This document shows, piece after piece, positions 33,343 to 41,695 of a stretch of 64,000 bases of DNA. Position 1 is the stretch's first letter, and each line of letters opens with the position of its first letter. Made by a program: the position numbers and the translations under genes. Source of the stretch: Pseudomonas sp. Au-Pse12 (lineage in GTDB: Bacteria; Pseudomonadota; Gammaproteobacteria; Pseudomonadales; Pseudomonadaceae); assembly GCF_021341665.1 (NCBI RefSeq), contig NZ_JAJTTH010000014.1, positions 1 through 64,000 of the forward strand, given 5' to 3'. The notes beneath the pieces were generated by a model. It had not been told where the DNA came from. It saw nothing but the letters and a program-made list of their open reading frames with translations, and did no database searches.

Positions 33343-34678
33343 TTTCCAACAGAAGCCAGGCATTGGCCGCGCTGATGATGGCGAACAGGCTCCAGGCGAG
33401 GATCCGGGTCGGCCAGCGGTTGACGAATTCGCCCATCAGGCGCCGGTCGTTGGTCATGCGAATCAGCGGGTACAGGGCGAACGGCAACTGCAGGCTGAGC
33501 ACCACCTGGCTCAGCACCAGCAACTGGCCCACGGCGCCGTCGCCCAGCAACCAGACGCCGATGAACGCCGGGATCAGCGCCAGCCCGCGGGTGATCAGAC
33601 GCCGTTGCCAGCAGGGAATCCGCAGGTTCAGGTAACCCTCCATGATCACCTGCCCGGCAATAGTGCCGGTGAAGGTCGAGCTCTGCCCCGAGGCCAGCAG
33701 CGCCACGCCGAACAGCACGCTGGCCAGGGCCCCGCCCACCAGCGGGTCGAGCAGGTGGTAGGCGTCCTGGATCTCCACCACGTCGCTGTGGCCGGTGTTG
33801 TGGAAGGCCGCGGCGGCGAGGATCAGGATCGCCGCGTTCACCAGCAGCGCCAGGGCCAGGGAGCCGATGGTGTCGATCCGCGCCAGCTTGATGGCGTCGG
33901 CGCGGCTGGCCCGGTCCTGGCCGATCAGCCGGGTCTGCACGATGGAGGTGTGCAGGTACAGGTTGTGCGGCATCACCGTGGCCCCGAGGATGCCGATGGC
34001 CAGGTACAGCGGCGCGGCCTGGCTGATGGCCGAGAGCGACGGGGTGAAACCCCGGGCCACGTCCGGCCAGTGGGGTTTGATCAGCAGCAGCTCAATGAAG
34101 AAACACACGCCGATGGTCGCCACCAGCGCCAGCATGATCGCCTCCAGCCGGCGAAAGCCACGGTTCTGCAAGGCCAGCACCAGCAAGGTGTCGAAGGCGG
34201 TGATGACAATCCCGGTGCTCAGGGATACCCCCAGCAACAGGTGGAACGCCAGGGCGCAGCCCAGCACTTCGGCCAGGTCGGTGGCAATGATCGACACCTC
34301 GGCCGCCAGCCATTGGGCCCGGGCCGAACGGCGGCTGTAGCGCTCCCGGCACAGCTGCGCCAGATCGCGCCCCGTGGCAATGCCCAGGCGCGAGCACAGG
34401 CATTGCACCGCCATGCCGGCCAGGCTCGCCAGCAGCACCACGAACAGCAGGTTGTAGCCATAGCGCGAGCCGGCCTCGATGGCCGTGGCCCAGTTGCCCG
34501 GGTCCATGTAGCCGATGGAGATCAGCAGCCCGGGGCCGGCAAAGCGCAGCAGGCGCTTGAACAACGAGGCACGGGGATCGACGGATACGGAACCCGCCAC
34601 TTCCGGCGGACAAAAGGGCGCTGTGGCGATTTTCGGCAGGCTGAATTTCACGGGGATTTCCACGACGGATTGGAGCAA
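33326..34678 (-). CDS. mntH: Nramp-family Mn2+/Fe2+ transporter
   Basis: A 450-aa inner-membrane proton-coupled divalent-metal importer with 11-12 helices. The metal-binding motif GYMDPGNWAT in helix 1 and MPHNLYLH in helix 6 carry the Asp-Pro-Gly-Asn and Met-Pro-His residues of the Nramp substrate site. A ~45-residue hydrophilic N-terminus precedes helix 1. The last few residues and the stop are formed by repeat sequence. No MntR/Fur box was identified with confidence upstream. Confidence 0.95.
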   Translation of the reverse strand: MLQSVVEIPVKFSLPKIATAPFCPPEVAGSVSVDPRASLFKRLLRFAGPGLLISIGYMDPGNWATAIEAGSRYGYNLLFVVLLASLAGMAVQCLCSRLGIATGRDLAQLCRERYSRRSARAQWLAAEVSIIATDLAEVLGCALAFHLLLGVSLSTGIVITAFDTLLVLALQNRGFRRLEAIMLALVATIGVCFFIELLLIKPHWPDVARGFTPSLSAISQAAPLYLAIGILGATVMPHNLYLHTSIVQTRLIGQDRASRADAIKLARIDTIGSLALALLVNAAILILAAAAFHNTGHSDVVEIQDAYHLLDPLVGGALASVLFGVALLASGQSSTFTGTIAGQVIMEGYLNLRIPCWQRRLITRGLALIPAFIGVWLLGDGAVGQLLVLSQVVLSLQLPFALYPLIRMTNDRRLMGEFVNRWPTRILAWSLFAIISAANAWLLLETAASF

Positions 34679-34809
34679 GGGCCCAGCTTAGAGGTTTCAG
34701 CGCGGGCACCCAAGCCTGAATCTTGACCTTGAAGGCGCGTATGCTGCTGCCATTCCAGACCCAGTCGACGCCTGCAGCAGGCATCGACTTCCTACCCGAG
34801 GCGGCCCCC

Positions 34810-35271
34810 GTGAACAGCCCTGCGACAACGCCACAACCCGATAGCCAGCCGCCCTTCCTGCAACCCGGCGACCGGGTCCTGCTGTTCGATGGGGTGTGCA
34901 AGCTGTGCAATGCCTCGGTGCAATTCGTGATCCGCCACGACCGCCAGCGGCGAATCAAGCTGGCGTCGATGCAATCACCCCAGGGCCAGGCCCTGCTGAA
35001 GTGGTTCGGCCAGCCCACCGAACGGTTCGACACGGTGCTGCTGATCGAGGACCAGGGCCTGTCCCAGCGTTCCGAGGCCTTTATCCGCCTGATGGCACAA
35101 CTGCCCGCGCCCTGGCGCTGGCTGCGCCTGCTGCGCTGGATCCCGCGGCCACTGCGGGACTGGGCCTATGACCGCATCGCCGGCAACCGCTACCGCTGGT
35201 TCGGCCGCCATGAGGTGTGCCTGCTGCCGAGCCCCGAGCATCGCGGACGCTTTCTCGACGACCCGTCCTGA
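34810..35271 (+). CDS. DCC-family (DUF393) thiol-disulfide oxidoreductase-like protein
   Basis: A ~153-aa protein with VLLFDGVCKLCN near the N-terminus, the DxxCxxC signature of the DUF393/DCC family, and the C-terminal AGNRYRWFGRHEVCLLP block. Members are small thioredoxin-like proteins of unknown partner. The GTG at 34810 has GAGGCGG upstream; an in-frame ATG at 34741 would add 23 residues. It is divergent from mntH and convergent with the DUF3833 gene. Confidence 0.85.
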   Translation: MNSPATTPQPDSQPPFLQPGDRVLLFDGVCKLCNASVQFVIRHDRQRRIKLASMQSPQGQALLKWFGQPTERFDTVLLIEDQGLSQRSEAFIRLMAQLPAPWRWLRLLRWIPRPLRDWAYDRIAGNRYRWFGRHEVCLLPSPEHRGRFLDDPS

Positions 35272-35290
35272 GCCCCGGCTCAAGCGCCCG

Positions 35291-35818
35291 TCAGCCGGGC
35301 TGGCGGCGGAAGAACAGGCTGACCTGCCCCAGCTCGAAGCCGAACTTGGTCATGTAGGAACGATTGGCCAGGGTGTTTTCATCCAACAGGTACATCCAGT
35401 CGTCGAAGTGCACCTGGTAGGTCTTGCCGTCCACCGGCAGGTTGAGCACGTAGCGCCAGCGCAGGGCATTGCCGGACACCTCGCCCAGGGCCTCGCCGAC
35501 CACGTCGTCGGCGGTGCCGCGCCACAGCCCGGGCCCGGTGGGGACCAGGGTCCAGACCCGGGTCTGGCGGGTGCCGTCGCTGTAGGTGAAGTCCTCGTGC
35601 ATGATGAATTTCTCGCCCTCGCTGCGGCTGTCGATCTGCACGTGGAAGCGTTTGATCACCTCGCCGGAGCGTTTCTGAAACAGCCCCCAGGCCTCGACCC
35701 GGCCGCTGAAGAACTGCCGCAGCTCCAGCGCGGGCTGCTGTTCACGGTAGTGCTTGACGTCGGTATCGCTGCAAGCGACCAGCCCCAGGCACAGCACCAG
35801 CAGGCAATGCTTCAACAT
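35291..35818 (-). CDS. DUF3833 lipoprotein
   Basis: A 175-aa protein with a lipoprotein signal peptide, lipobox LVAC at residues 13-16. The body is a beta-rich lipocalin-like domain with repeated G-x-W and FE-type strands (GRVEAWGLFQKRSGEVIKRF, DGKTYQVHFDDWMYLLDENT). DUF3833 proteins occur in Pseudomonas and Vibrio beside chalcone-isomerase-like, cyclopropane-fatty-acid-synthase-like and photolyase genes. It is the last gene of a minus-strand operon with the next two. Confidence 0.9.
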   Translation of the reverse strand: MLKHCLLVLCLGLVACSDTDVKHYREQQPALELRQFFSGRVEAWGLFQKRSGEVIKRFHVQIDSRSEGEKFIMHEDFTYSDGTRQTRVWTLVPTGPGLWRGTADDVVGEALGEVSGNALRWRYVLNLPVDGKTYQVHFDDWMYLLDENTLANRSYMTKFGFELGQVSLFFRRQPG

Positions 35819-35842
35819 GGCAAATCTCCTGTGCCGCGGCCG

Positions 35843-36370
35843 CTATTGGCCCAGCAGTTGTGCGCGCAGCTGCGGATTGCGCGTGCGCGGGTCGAGCCAG
35901 ATGGCAAAAAACGCGCGGGCGAAGGCCGGGTCGTCCACCCTGTACGGCAAGCGCTGGTCGACAAAGAACGCCACCCCGCGGCCGGGCAGGAACACCCCGG
36001 TGATGCGCTGGCCCGGTTCGACATCGACGAAGGCGCGCTGCATCTGCGCCTGCCAGTCCTTGAGTTGCGCCGGGCTGACCGCAGTGCCGGACAAGCGCTG
36101 GATCTCGTCGAGGCTGGTCTGCACCAGCTCGTCGCGGCGGATCCTGCGCTTGTAGGTCAGTTCCAGGGCGAAGGGGCTGTCGTCCGTCAGCGGCAACGCC
36201 CTGCCCCAGAGCCGCGCGTGGTAGACCTTGAAGCCGAACCAGCTGAACTCGCCGCTGCCCAGCAGCCGGGCCTCGGGCAGCGATGCCTGCCAGCCGGCGC
36301 TGGCCGTGGCGCTGAGCAGCACCAGCAGCCACAGCCAGCGCGTCAACGAAACACGCCCGGTGCGGTTCAT
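35843..36370 (-). CDS. Chalcone-isomerase-like periplasmic protein
   Basis: A 175-aa protein with a signal peptide (WLWLLVLLSATASA-GW). The GSGEFSWFGFKVYHARLW block and YKRRIRRDELVQ-TSLDEI are typical of bacterial chalcone-isomerase-like proteins (PF16036). Flavonoid isomerase activity is not expected; the fold binds fatty acids or other hydrophobic ligands (inference from the fold). The gene starts directly at the stop of the folE fragment and ends 24 bp before DUF3833. Confidence 0.9.
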   Translation of the reverse strand: MNRTGRVSLTRWLWLLVLLSATASAGWQASLPEARLLGSGEFSWFGFKVYHARLWGRALPLTDDSPFALELTYKRRIRRDELVQTSLDEIQRLSGTAVSPAQLKDWQAQMQRAFVDVEPGQRITGVFLPGRGVAFFVDQRLPYRVDDPAFARAFFAIWLDPRTRNPQLRAQLLGQ

Positions 36371-36592
36371 TCAGGAACGCCTGGGCAGCAATTGGAGAAA
36401 CTCCTGGCGGGTGCTGCTGGAGCTGAACAGCGCACCGTTGACCCACTCGTCGAGGCGGGTGTCGTAGCCGTGACACAGATAGCGCAAGGCCTTTGAGGCC
36501 CGCTGCGGGGTGTCCCGCAGGCCCTCGCGTGACGGGTCTTCACCCAGGCCCTGGAGAATGCCGTGAAAGTGCCGGGAGAGAGGATCGTGCAT
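36371..36592 (-). pseudogene. folE: Truncated GTP cyclohydrolase I (folE) remnant
   Basis: The 73 codons match only the N-terminal part of GTP cyclohydrolase I: HGILQGLGEDPSREGLRDTP (residues 11-30) then RASKALRYLCHGYD and NGALFSSS. Homology stops at about residue 60 and 13 unrelated residues follow to the stop. The zinc-binding Cys and His (CEHH region) and the catalytic domain, over 110 residues, are missing, so it cannot be an active enzyme. It remains in frame at the head of the operon with its start context, so it may still serve as a leader for the chalcone-isomerase-like gene. Confidence 0.82.
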
Positions 36593-36794
36593 GGCGCATG
36601 GATTCCGAAAGACTGGCGGGTCGGGCAATTCCTTGCACGTGCCAAGGAAAAAAGGGCCCCGAGGTGGTCGACTGCCTAACTGACCCAGCCCCGGTTCCAC
36701 CCGGGCCTGACCTCGGAGCCGCAAAAGCGTGGAGCGCGACAACCTGCCCCTGAAAGGGCTGAGCAGGCATCAGCACATCCCACCCTTAAAAACC

Positions 36795-36903
36795 TATACG
36801 ACAATTTAATTTTTGTACAATTTTTATCGATAAAAAACGCCTTAGACGCCTAAATACTTGTACAAAACCGCATTTAATCGATTCAAAACCTTTTCGCTGT
36901 ACA
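36795..36903. promoter_or_regulatory. AT-rich control region with repeated TGTACA boxes
   Basis: Three perfect TGTACA hexamers at 36814-36819, 36859-36864 and 36898-36903 (in TTGTACAA, CTTGTACAAA and CTGTACAAG contexts), plus a weaker TATACG at 36795-36800, lie in a markedly AT-rich patch between the divergent folE remnant and the membrane-protein gene. Class II LitR/PplR-type MerR regulators of Pseudomonas light-response genes are remembered to use TGTACA-like half-sites. The remaining 36593-37012 gap shows no gene. Confidence 0.5.
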
Positions 36904-37012
36904 AGAAAGCCGACGCTGCGCTTCACGCCCGACCGCTTTCCTGGCAGCAGATACGCGCCAAATGCCTCGCTGGATGCTAGCGTGGCGCACCGTTCATCCG
37001 CTGAGTGCACGC

Positions 37013-37795
37013 ATGCTGCTGTTAAAACTGCTGACGGTTCCCGGATTCCTCTGGTTGATCTCCCTGGCGAGCAGGCGCTGGGGACCGAATGTCGCCGGCT
37101 GGCTGGCGGGGTTTCCAGTGGTGGTGGGGCCGATCCTGCTGTTTCTCGCCCTGGAGCAAGGCCAGGCGTTCGCCACCCACGCGGCGCTGGCCGCCCTGTC
37201 GGCGGTGCTGGCGATGATTGCCTTCAGCGTCGCCTACACCCATGCCGCGCAGCGCCTTGCCTGGCCCGCGGCCCTGGCGATCGCGACGCTGGTCTGGGCC
37301 GTGCTGGCCAGTGCCATCGCCCAGGTCCCAGCCTCCCTGGGCTTTTCCATGCTCTGCGCCGCCAGCGCCCTGCTCCTGGCGCCGCGCCTGTTTCCCCGGG
37401 TCGGCGACCTGGCCGCCGCCCCCGCGCCACGTTCCGACAAACTGCCGTACCGGATGCTCGCCGGGGCTTCACTGACCCTGGCCGTGACCCTGCTGGCCAG
37501 CACCGTCGGCGAACGCTGGAGCGGCATGCTCGCGGTGTTCCCGGTGCTTGGCAGCGTGCTGGCGGTGTTCTCCCACCAGAGCCACGGCGTGGCCTTTACC
37601 ACCGTGCTATTGCGCTCGTTGACCACCGGCCTGTATTCCTTTGCGGCGTTCTGCCTGGTACTGGCCCTGGCCCTGCCCACGCTGGGAATGCTCGCCTTCG
37701 GATTGGCGGTGGCGGTGTCGATGCTGGTGCTGGGCTTGAGCAAGCGCCTGTTGGCGCGAAACACCCTCGGCGCCGCCGCTGGGCAGCGTCCTTGA
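37013..37795 (+). CDS. Integral membrane protein with two GlpM-like halves, function unknown
   Basis: A ~260-aa hydrophobic protein with about eight helices. Two halves share a pattern: LLKLLTVPGFLWLISLASRRWG...LAGFPVVVGPILLF in the first and LAGASLTLAVTLLASTVGERW...LAVFPVLGSVLAVF in the second. The first half also resembles the E. coli 109-aa GlpM protein in helix layout. Function unknown; a small-molecule permease is the likeliest class. The start is uncertain: ATG 37013 is preferred, ATG 36962 adds 17 residues. Neither has a good ribosome-binding site. Confidence 0.7.
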   Translation: MLLLKLLTVPGFLWLISLASRRWGPNVAGWLAGFPVVVGPILLFLALEQGQAFATHAALAALSAVLAMIAFSVAYTHAAQRLAWPAALAIATLVWAVLASAIAQVPASLGFSMLCAASALLLAPRLFPRVGDLAAAPAPRSDKLPYRMLAGASLTLAVTLLASTVGERWSGMLAVFPVLGSVLAVFSHQSHGVAFTTVLLRSLTTGLYSFAAFCLVLALALPTLGMLAFGLAVAVSMLVLGLSKRLLARNTLGAAAGQRP

Positions 37796-37892
37796 AGCGT
37801 CGATAAACGGGCGCGCGCGCCCGGCATTCAGTGGCGAACGCCGGGCCTGGGCACGCCTGCATGACGGATTTTCAGACAGGTGGAAGAGCGTG

Positions 37893-38660
37893 ATGAGCAC
37901 ACTCCAGGTTGCATGGGCCCTACGAACCTATTCGGAGCAGGTTGAGCGGCATGACCACGACTATCACCAGATCGTGCTGCCGCAATCAGGCGCCATGGAG
38001 ATAGAGGTCGATGGCCGTGGCGGCCGAGTCGACTGGAGCCAGGGCGTGATCATTCCGGCAGGTACCGCGCATGCCTTTTGCGCCAGCGCCGCCAACCGCT
38101 TCCTGGTGCTGGATCTGCCGCTCGCCTCGACCGGCACCGACCAGAGCGAAGCAGAAAGCATCAAGCGGCTTCAGCAACAACGCTTCTTCGCGGTCAGGCC
38201 GCCGATTCGTCACCTGCTTGACTACGCCACGCACAGCGAGGCCTTGCTGAGCCGTTCGTCAGAGGTGGCACAATCCTGGAGTACCTTGCTGATTGCGTCC
38301 CTGCTCCAGCCCTCGGGCCATGCACCTGAGCACGGGCCACTCACCCTGGCCAGGGCCCTGACCCATATCGAAAACAATCTGGGTACGCATCTGACCGCCG
38401 CGCAAATAGCCCGGGTTTCAGGCACCAGCGAACGACGCTTGTACACACTGTTCGAGCAGCACCTGAAAACCACGCCTTTTGCCCATGTCACGCGTCTGCG
38501 CCTGGACCTGGCCATGGACCTGCTGCGCGACACTCGACTGTCGATCGCGGACATTGCCCAGCGTGCGGGTTACGCCGACCAGAGCGCCTTGAATCACGCG
38601 CTGAAAAAGAACCGCAACCTGACACCGGCAGCGGTCCGAAGGGGCGCCAGCACGTCCTGA
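37893..38660 (+). CDS. AraC-family transcriptional regulator
   Basis: A 255-aa regulator with an N-terminal cupin (RHDHDYHQIVLPQSG, residues ~20-34; IIPAGTAHAF) and a C-terminal two-HTH domain (HLTAAQIARVSGTSERRLYTLF and IADIAQRAGYADQSALNHALKKN). An ATG start is preferred over the adjoining GTG. The EamA transporter gene begins 100 bp downstream on the same strand, so it is the probable target. Confidence 0.9.
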   Translation: MSTLQVAWALRTYSEQVERHDHDYHQIVLPQSGAMEIEVDGRGGRVDWSQGVIIPAGTAHAFCASAANRFLVLDLPLASTGTDQSEAESIKRLQQQRFFAVRPPIRHLLDYATHSEALLSRSSEVAQSWSTLLIASLLQPSGHAPEHGPLTLARALTHIENNLGTHLTAAQIARVSGTSERRLYTLFEQHLKTTPFAHVTRLRLDLAMDLLRDTRLSIADIAQRAGYADQSALNHALKKNRNLTPAAVRRGASTS

Positions 38661-38760
38661 AAACGTGCAGCCTGGAACACGTATTCGGCAGCCCACGCCA
38701 ATACCCGGGCCAGCGCCTTTTCTATCATCCGCGCTTCGAAACGCGGATCAGGCGGGCCTC

Positions 38761-39675
38761 ATGACACAACCAGCAACCTCGACCCAAGCAGCCACGCCCC
38801 ACAGGCCTGCCGCCTGGGCAACCGCCATGGGGGTCATTGCGGTTTTTCTGTGGTCCTGCCTGGCCTTGCTCACCACCCTGACGTCAGGCATTCCGCCCTT
38901 TGAGCTGCTGGCATTGAGCTTTAGCGTGGCATTCCTCGCCAGCCTGCTCATTCTCGGGCTGCGAGGCACCGCCGGCTTCCATGGCTGGCGCCAACCGTGG
39001 AAGGTCTGGGCCACGGGGTTTCTGGGAATCTTTGCCTATCATGCGCTGTACTTCTTTGCCCTCAAGGCCGCGCCCCCGGCCGAGGCCAGCCTGATTGCCT
39101 ACCTCTGGCCCCTACTGATGGTTTTGCTGGCCAGTGTCACGGGTGGTCAGCAACTGCGCCCACGACAACTGCTGGGAGCGCTCCTGGGGCTCGCCGGCAC
39201 GGCGTTCATCATGCAGCAACGCTCACAGTCAGGCGTGGCCAGCATGCCGATCGCCGGCTATGCGGCCGCCTTGCTCTGTGCCTTGGTCTGGTCGGGTTAC
39301 TCGGTGATCAATCGACGCTTCAGCAACGTCCCCAGCAGCATCATCGGGGCAATCTGCGGCCTGGTGGCCGTGGCCGGATTGCTCTGTCACCTGGCCTTCG
39401 AAACCACGGTTCAGCCCGATGCCGGGCAATGGCTGGCGATCATCGGCCTCGGGCTGGGCCCGGTAGGCCTGGCGTTCTTTGCATGGGACCACGCCACCAA
39501 ACACGGCAACCTGGCGAGCCTCGGCGCGCTGTCCTATCTCGCCCCGCTGTTTTCCACCCTGCTGCTGATCGTCGCCGGTCAGGTCCACGCCAAGCCGATC
39601 CTGCTGGTGCCCGCGGTCCTCATCATCGCCGGGGCAGTGATTGCCACCTCAGGCCGGCGCCCCCCAGGCGCCTGA
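38761..39675 (+). CDS. EamA/DMT-family exporter (YddG-like)
   Basis: A 304-aa inner-membrane protein with ten helices in two EamA repeats. The first begins WATAMGVIAVFLWSCLALLTTL, and ALKAAPPAEASLIAYLWPLLMVLLA is the first-repeat core, closely resembling aromatic-amino-acid exporter YddG. GLGPVGLAFFAWDHATKHGN marks the second repeat. An amino-acid or metabolite exporter is likely, controlled by the AraC regulator upstream. The start at 38761 fits the family; upstream in-frame codons are unconserved. Confidence 0.88.
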   Translation: MTQPATSTQAATPHRPAAWATAMGVIAVFLWSCLALLTTLTSGIPPFELLALSFSVAFLASLLILGLRGTAGFHGWRQPWKVWATGFLGIFAYHALYFFALKAAPPAEASLIAYLWPLLMVLLASVTGGQQLRPRQLLGALLGLAGTAFIMQQRSQSGVASMPIAGYAAALLCALVWSGYSVINRRFSNVPSSIIGAICGLVAVAGLLCHLAFETTVQPDAGQWLAIIGLGLGPVGLAFFAWDHATKHGNLASLGALSYLAPLFSTLLLIVAGQVHAKPILLVPAVLIIAGAVIATSGRRPPGA

Positions 39676-39808
39676 TGCGCGGCACCGGAAGCGGCCAGCC
39701 GAAACGGCCATCCGAAGTACCACGGCTGCCACGCAAAAAACTTTCTGGAGCCGGCCATAACGGGCATGGGATGATGCGCCCCCCTGATCCCATGCCCGGA
39801 GATTGTGC

Positions 39809-40387
39809 ATGTCATCCTTCGCTAGAAAAGCCCTGGTCCTGGTGTTCGCCGCGGTGGCGGGCTTCGGTGCGCTGAACGCGCTCGCGGCCGGCAAATCCAC
39901 GGCCAAGCAGGCGCCCGGGGAAAAGGTCTCGATGCTCGACGGCAAGCTGAGCTTTACCCTGCCCAAGGGCTTCAGCGCCTCGGCCCTGCCGGCCGGCAGC
40001 GAGGCCGACGGCACCGCGGGCGCCAGCGGCACCCTGTATTCCAACGCCACCACCCGCACCGTGGTCATCGCCGCGCAGAATCGCATTCCCAATGGCGCCC
40101 AGGTCAAGGACAACGACAGTGCCTTTCTCGACGCCGCGGTCAGTGGTTTTCTCTCGCAACAGGCCGCCGCCCTGCCGGACTTCAGCAAGCAGAGCGAAAA
40201 GAGCATGACCCTCAAGGGCCTCGGCGTGCGGCAGATCGACAGCACCGCCACCCAGGGCGGCGGCCAGACCCTGAACTCGACCCTGATCGCCGGTTCCGGC
40301 TCGCGCATGGCGGTGGTCCAGGTGATTTCCCGGGCCGCCGACAAGACCGGGCATGCGGCGCTGATGAAGCAGATCCTCGGTCAGTAA
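39809..40387 (+). CDS. Exported protein of unknown function
   Basis: A 192-aa protein with a clear signal peptide (LVLVFAAVAGFGALNALA-AG). The mature part is a soluble alpha/beta domain: MLDGKLSFTLPKGFSASALP near the start, then ATTRTVVIAAQNRI and a C-terminal SRMAVVQVISRAADKTGHAALMKQIL. The layout resembles DcrB-like periplasmic proteins, but I cannot name a family securely. GGAG precedes the ATG. It is monocistronic and convergent with the esterase gene. Confidence 0.7.
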   Translation: MSSFARKALVLVFAAVAGFGALNALAAGKSTAKQAPGEKVSMLDGKLSFTLPKGFSASALPAGSEADGTAGASGTLYSNATTRTVVIAAQNRIPNGAQVKDNDSAFLDAAVSGFLSQQAAALPDFSKQSEKSMTLKGLGVRQIDSTATQGGGQTLNSTLIAGSGSRMAVVQVISRAADKTGHAALMKQILGQ

Positions 40388-40400
40388 AACCCGCTTCGGC

Positions 40401-41117
40401 TCAGGGGTTGAGCCCCTGCAGCCAAACCTTGAGGTCTTCGATCTCGGCTTCGCTGATGCTGTGCCCCAGCCCCGGGTAGGCATGGAACTGCGGTTGCAGC
40501 GAGGCCGCCCGCAACAAGCGATGGGCCTCCAGCGCATCGCTGTAGGGCAGGCGCGGGTCGACGATGCCGTGGCCGATGAAGATGCCCAGGCGCTGCAGGT
40601 CCGGGCTGTTCTTCACCCGGGCGGCCAGCAGCGGCAGGATCTTCCCACTCAGGGCGGCGATGCCCCGCACCGACTGCGGATGACGCAGGCCCACTTCATA
40701 AGCCATCACCGCGCCCTGGCTGAACCCCACCAGCACCACCTTGTCCGGTTGGGTCTGGTATTTGGCCTGCGCCGCGCGGACAAACTGGCCAATCAGCTCG
40801 GCGCTGCTGGCCAGCTCGTCGGTCACGCCGTCATAGGCGCCCTGGCCCTTGCGCTGGAACCACTGGTAACTGCCCTCCTCCAGGGTCTGCGGCGCCCTGG
40901 CCGAAAGGTAGGTGTAGGTCGCCGGCAGGCGCTCATGCAGGCCGAACAGGTCGGCCTCGTTGCTGCCGTAGCCATGCAGGAAGATCACCAGCGGCTGGTT
41001 GCGGGTGTCAGCGGGGGCCTGCTCCAGGTAGCGCAATGGCAGGTCGTCGTGCAGCGTCGGCTCGGCGTGGGCCAGCGGCGCGGCCAATGCGAACAATAGC
41101 GCCAGATAGCGGATCAT
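40401..41117 (-). CDS. Phospholipase/carboxylesterase-family alpha/beta hydrolase, exported
   Basis: A 238-aa hydrolase with a signal peptide (LALLFALAAPLAHA-EP). The oxyanion region IFLHGYGSNEADL, the nucleophile elbow VGFSQGAVMAYE (Ser near 135), the acid in GIVDPRLPY and the His in GLGHSIS make a complete Ser-Asp-His triad of the Abhydrolase_2 family. Small-ester hydrolysis in the periplasm is likely. AAGGAG precedes the ATG at 41117. Confidence 0.9.
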   Translation of the reverse strand: MIRYLALLFALAAPLAHAEPTLHDDLPLRYLEQAPADTRNQPLVIFLHGYGSNEADLFGLHERLPATYTYLSARAPQTLEEGSYQWFQRKGQGAYDGVTDELASSAELIGQFVRAAQAKYQTQPDKVVLVGFSQGAVMAYEVGLRHPQSVRGIAALSGKILPLLAARVKNSPDLQRLGIFIGHGIVDPRLPYSDALEAHRLLRAASLQPQFHAYPGLGHSISEAEIEDLKVWLQGLNP

Positions 41118-41188
41118 GTACGGCTCCTTGTGCCTGAGGGGTGGCAAGAAAATCAGTGCCGGAGCCTAGCATCGCCGGGCCCGGAGGT

Positions 41189-41578
41189 TCATCTGTCGGG
41201 CTGCGCCAACCCGCGCCAGGCCAAAGGCAGCAGCACCAGCACCGCCAGCCCGAACCCCACCTGGGACAGGTAGAAGGTGGCCAGCCACTGGTCGTGGGCC
41301 GCCACATAAAAACTGTTGTGCACGACATCCAGCACGATGATCGCCAGGGTCAGGATCAGCCCCCAGCGCGGGCGCACCCACAACAGCAACGCCGCCAACG
41401 GATCGAAAAAGCTCAGGGAACCCCAGAAGGCCCGGCTGGCCAGGGGCGTGTCGACGCCGTAGCCATAGTCCCAGAGCAACCCGTGGTCCACCACGGCGCG
41501 CAGGTGGTTGAAGGTGGCCGCCAGCAGGCACAGGGTGAACAGCAGGCGGATAGACAGGGACACTCGCGACACGGACAC
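41189..41578 (-). CDS. Small integral membrane protein, function unknown
   Basis: A 129-aa protein with four hydrophobic segments (LLFTLCLLAATF; LSFFDPLAALLLWV; GLILTLAIIVLDVVHNSFYV; VGFGLAVLVLLPLAW). I recognise no family. The loops are short and carry conserved-looking aromatic and histidine residues (NHLRAVVDHG, VVHNSFYVAAHDQW). It lies upstream of the esterase gene on the same strand with 71 bp between them. Confidence 0.65.
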   Translation of the reverse strand: MSVSRVSLSIRLLFTLCLLAATFNHLRAVVDHGLLWDYGYGVDTPLASRAFWGSLSFFDPLAALLLWVRPRWGLILTLAIIVLDVVHNSFYVAAHDQWLATFYLSQVGFGLAVLVLLPLAWRGLAQPDR

Positions 41579-41695
41579 CTCTAGTGCAGGAACCGGCTAG
41601 CCGGCGAAGGGCGCGCTGGCGCGTCGAGGGCCAACGCAGCGCCGCGTTCCCTGGCCAGCCAGTTCCCGCACCACGTCGGCCTCGCCCCTGGCGGT

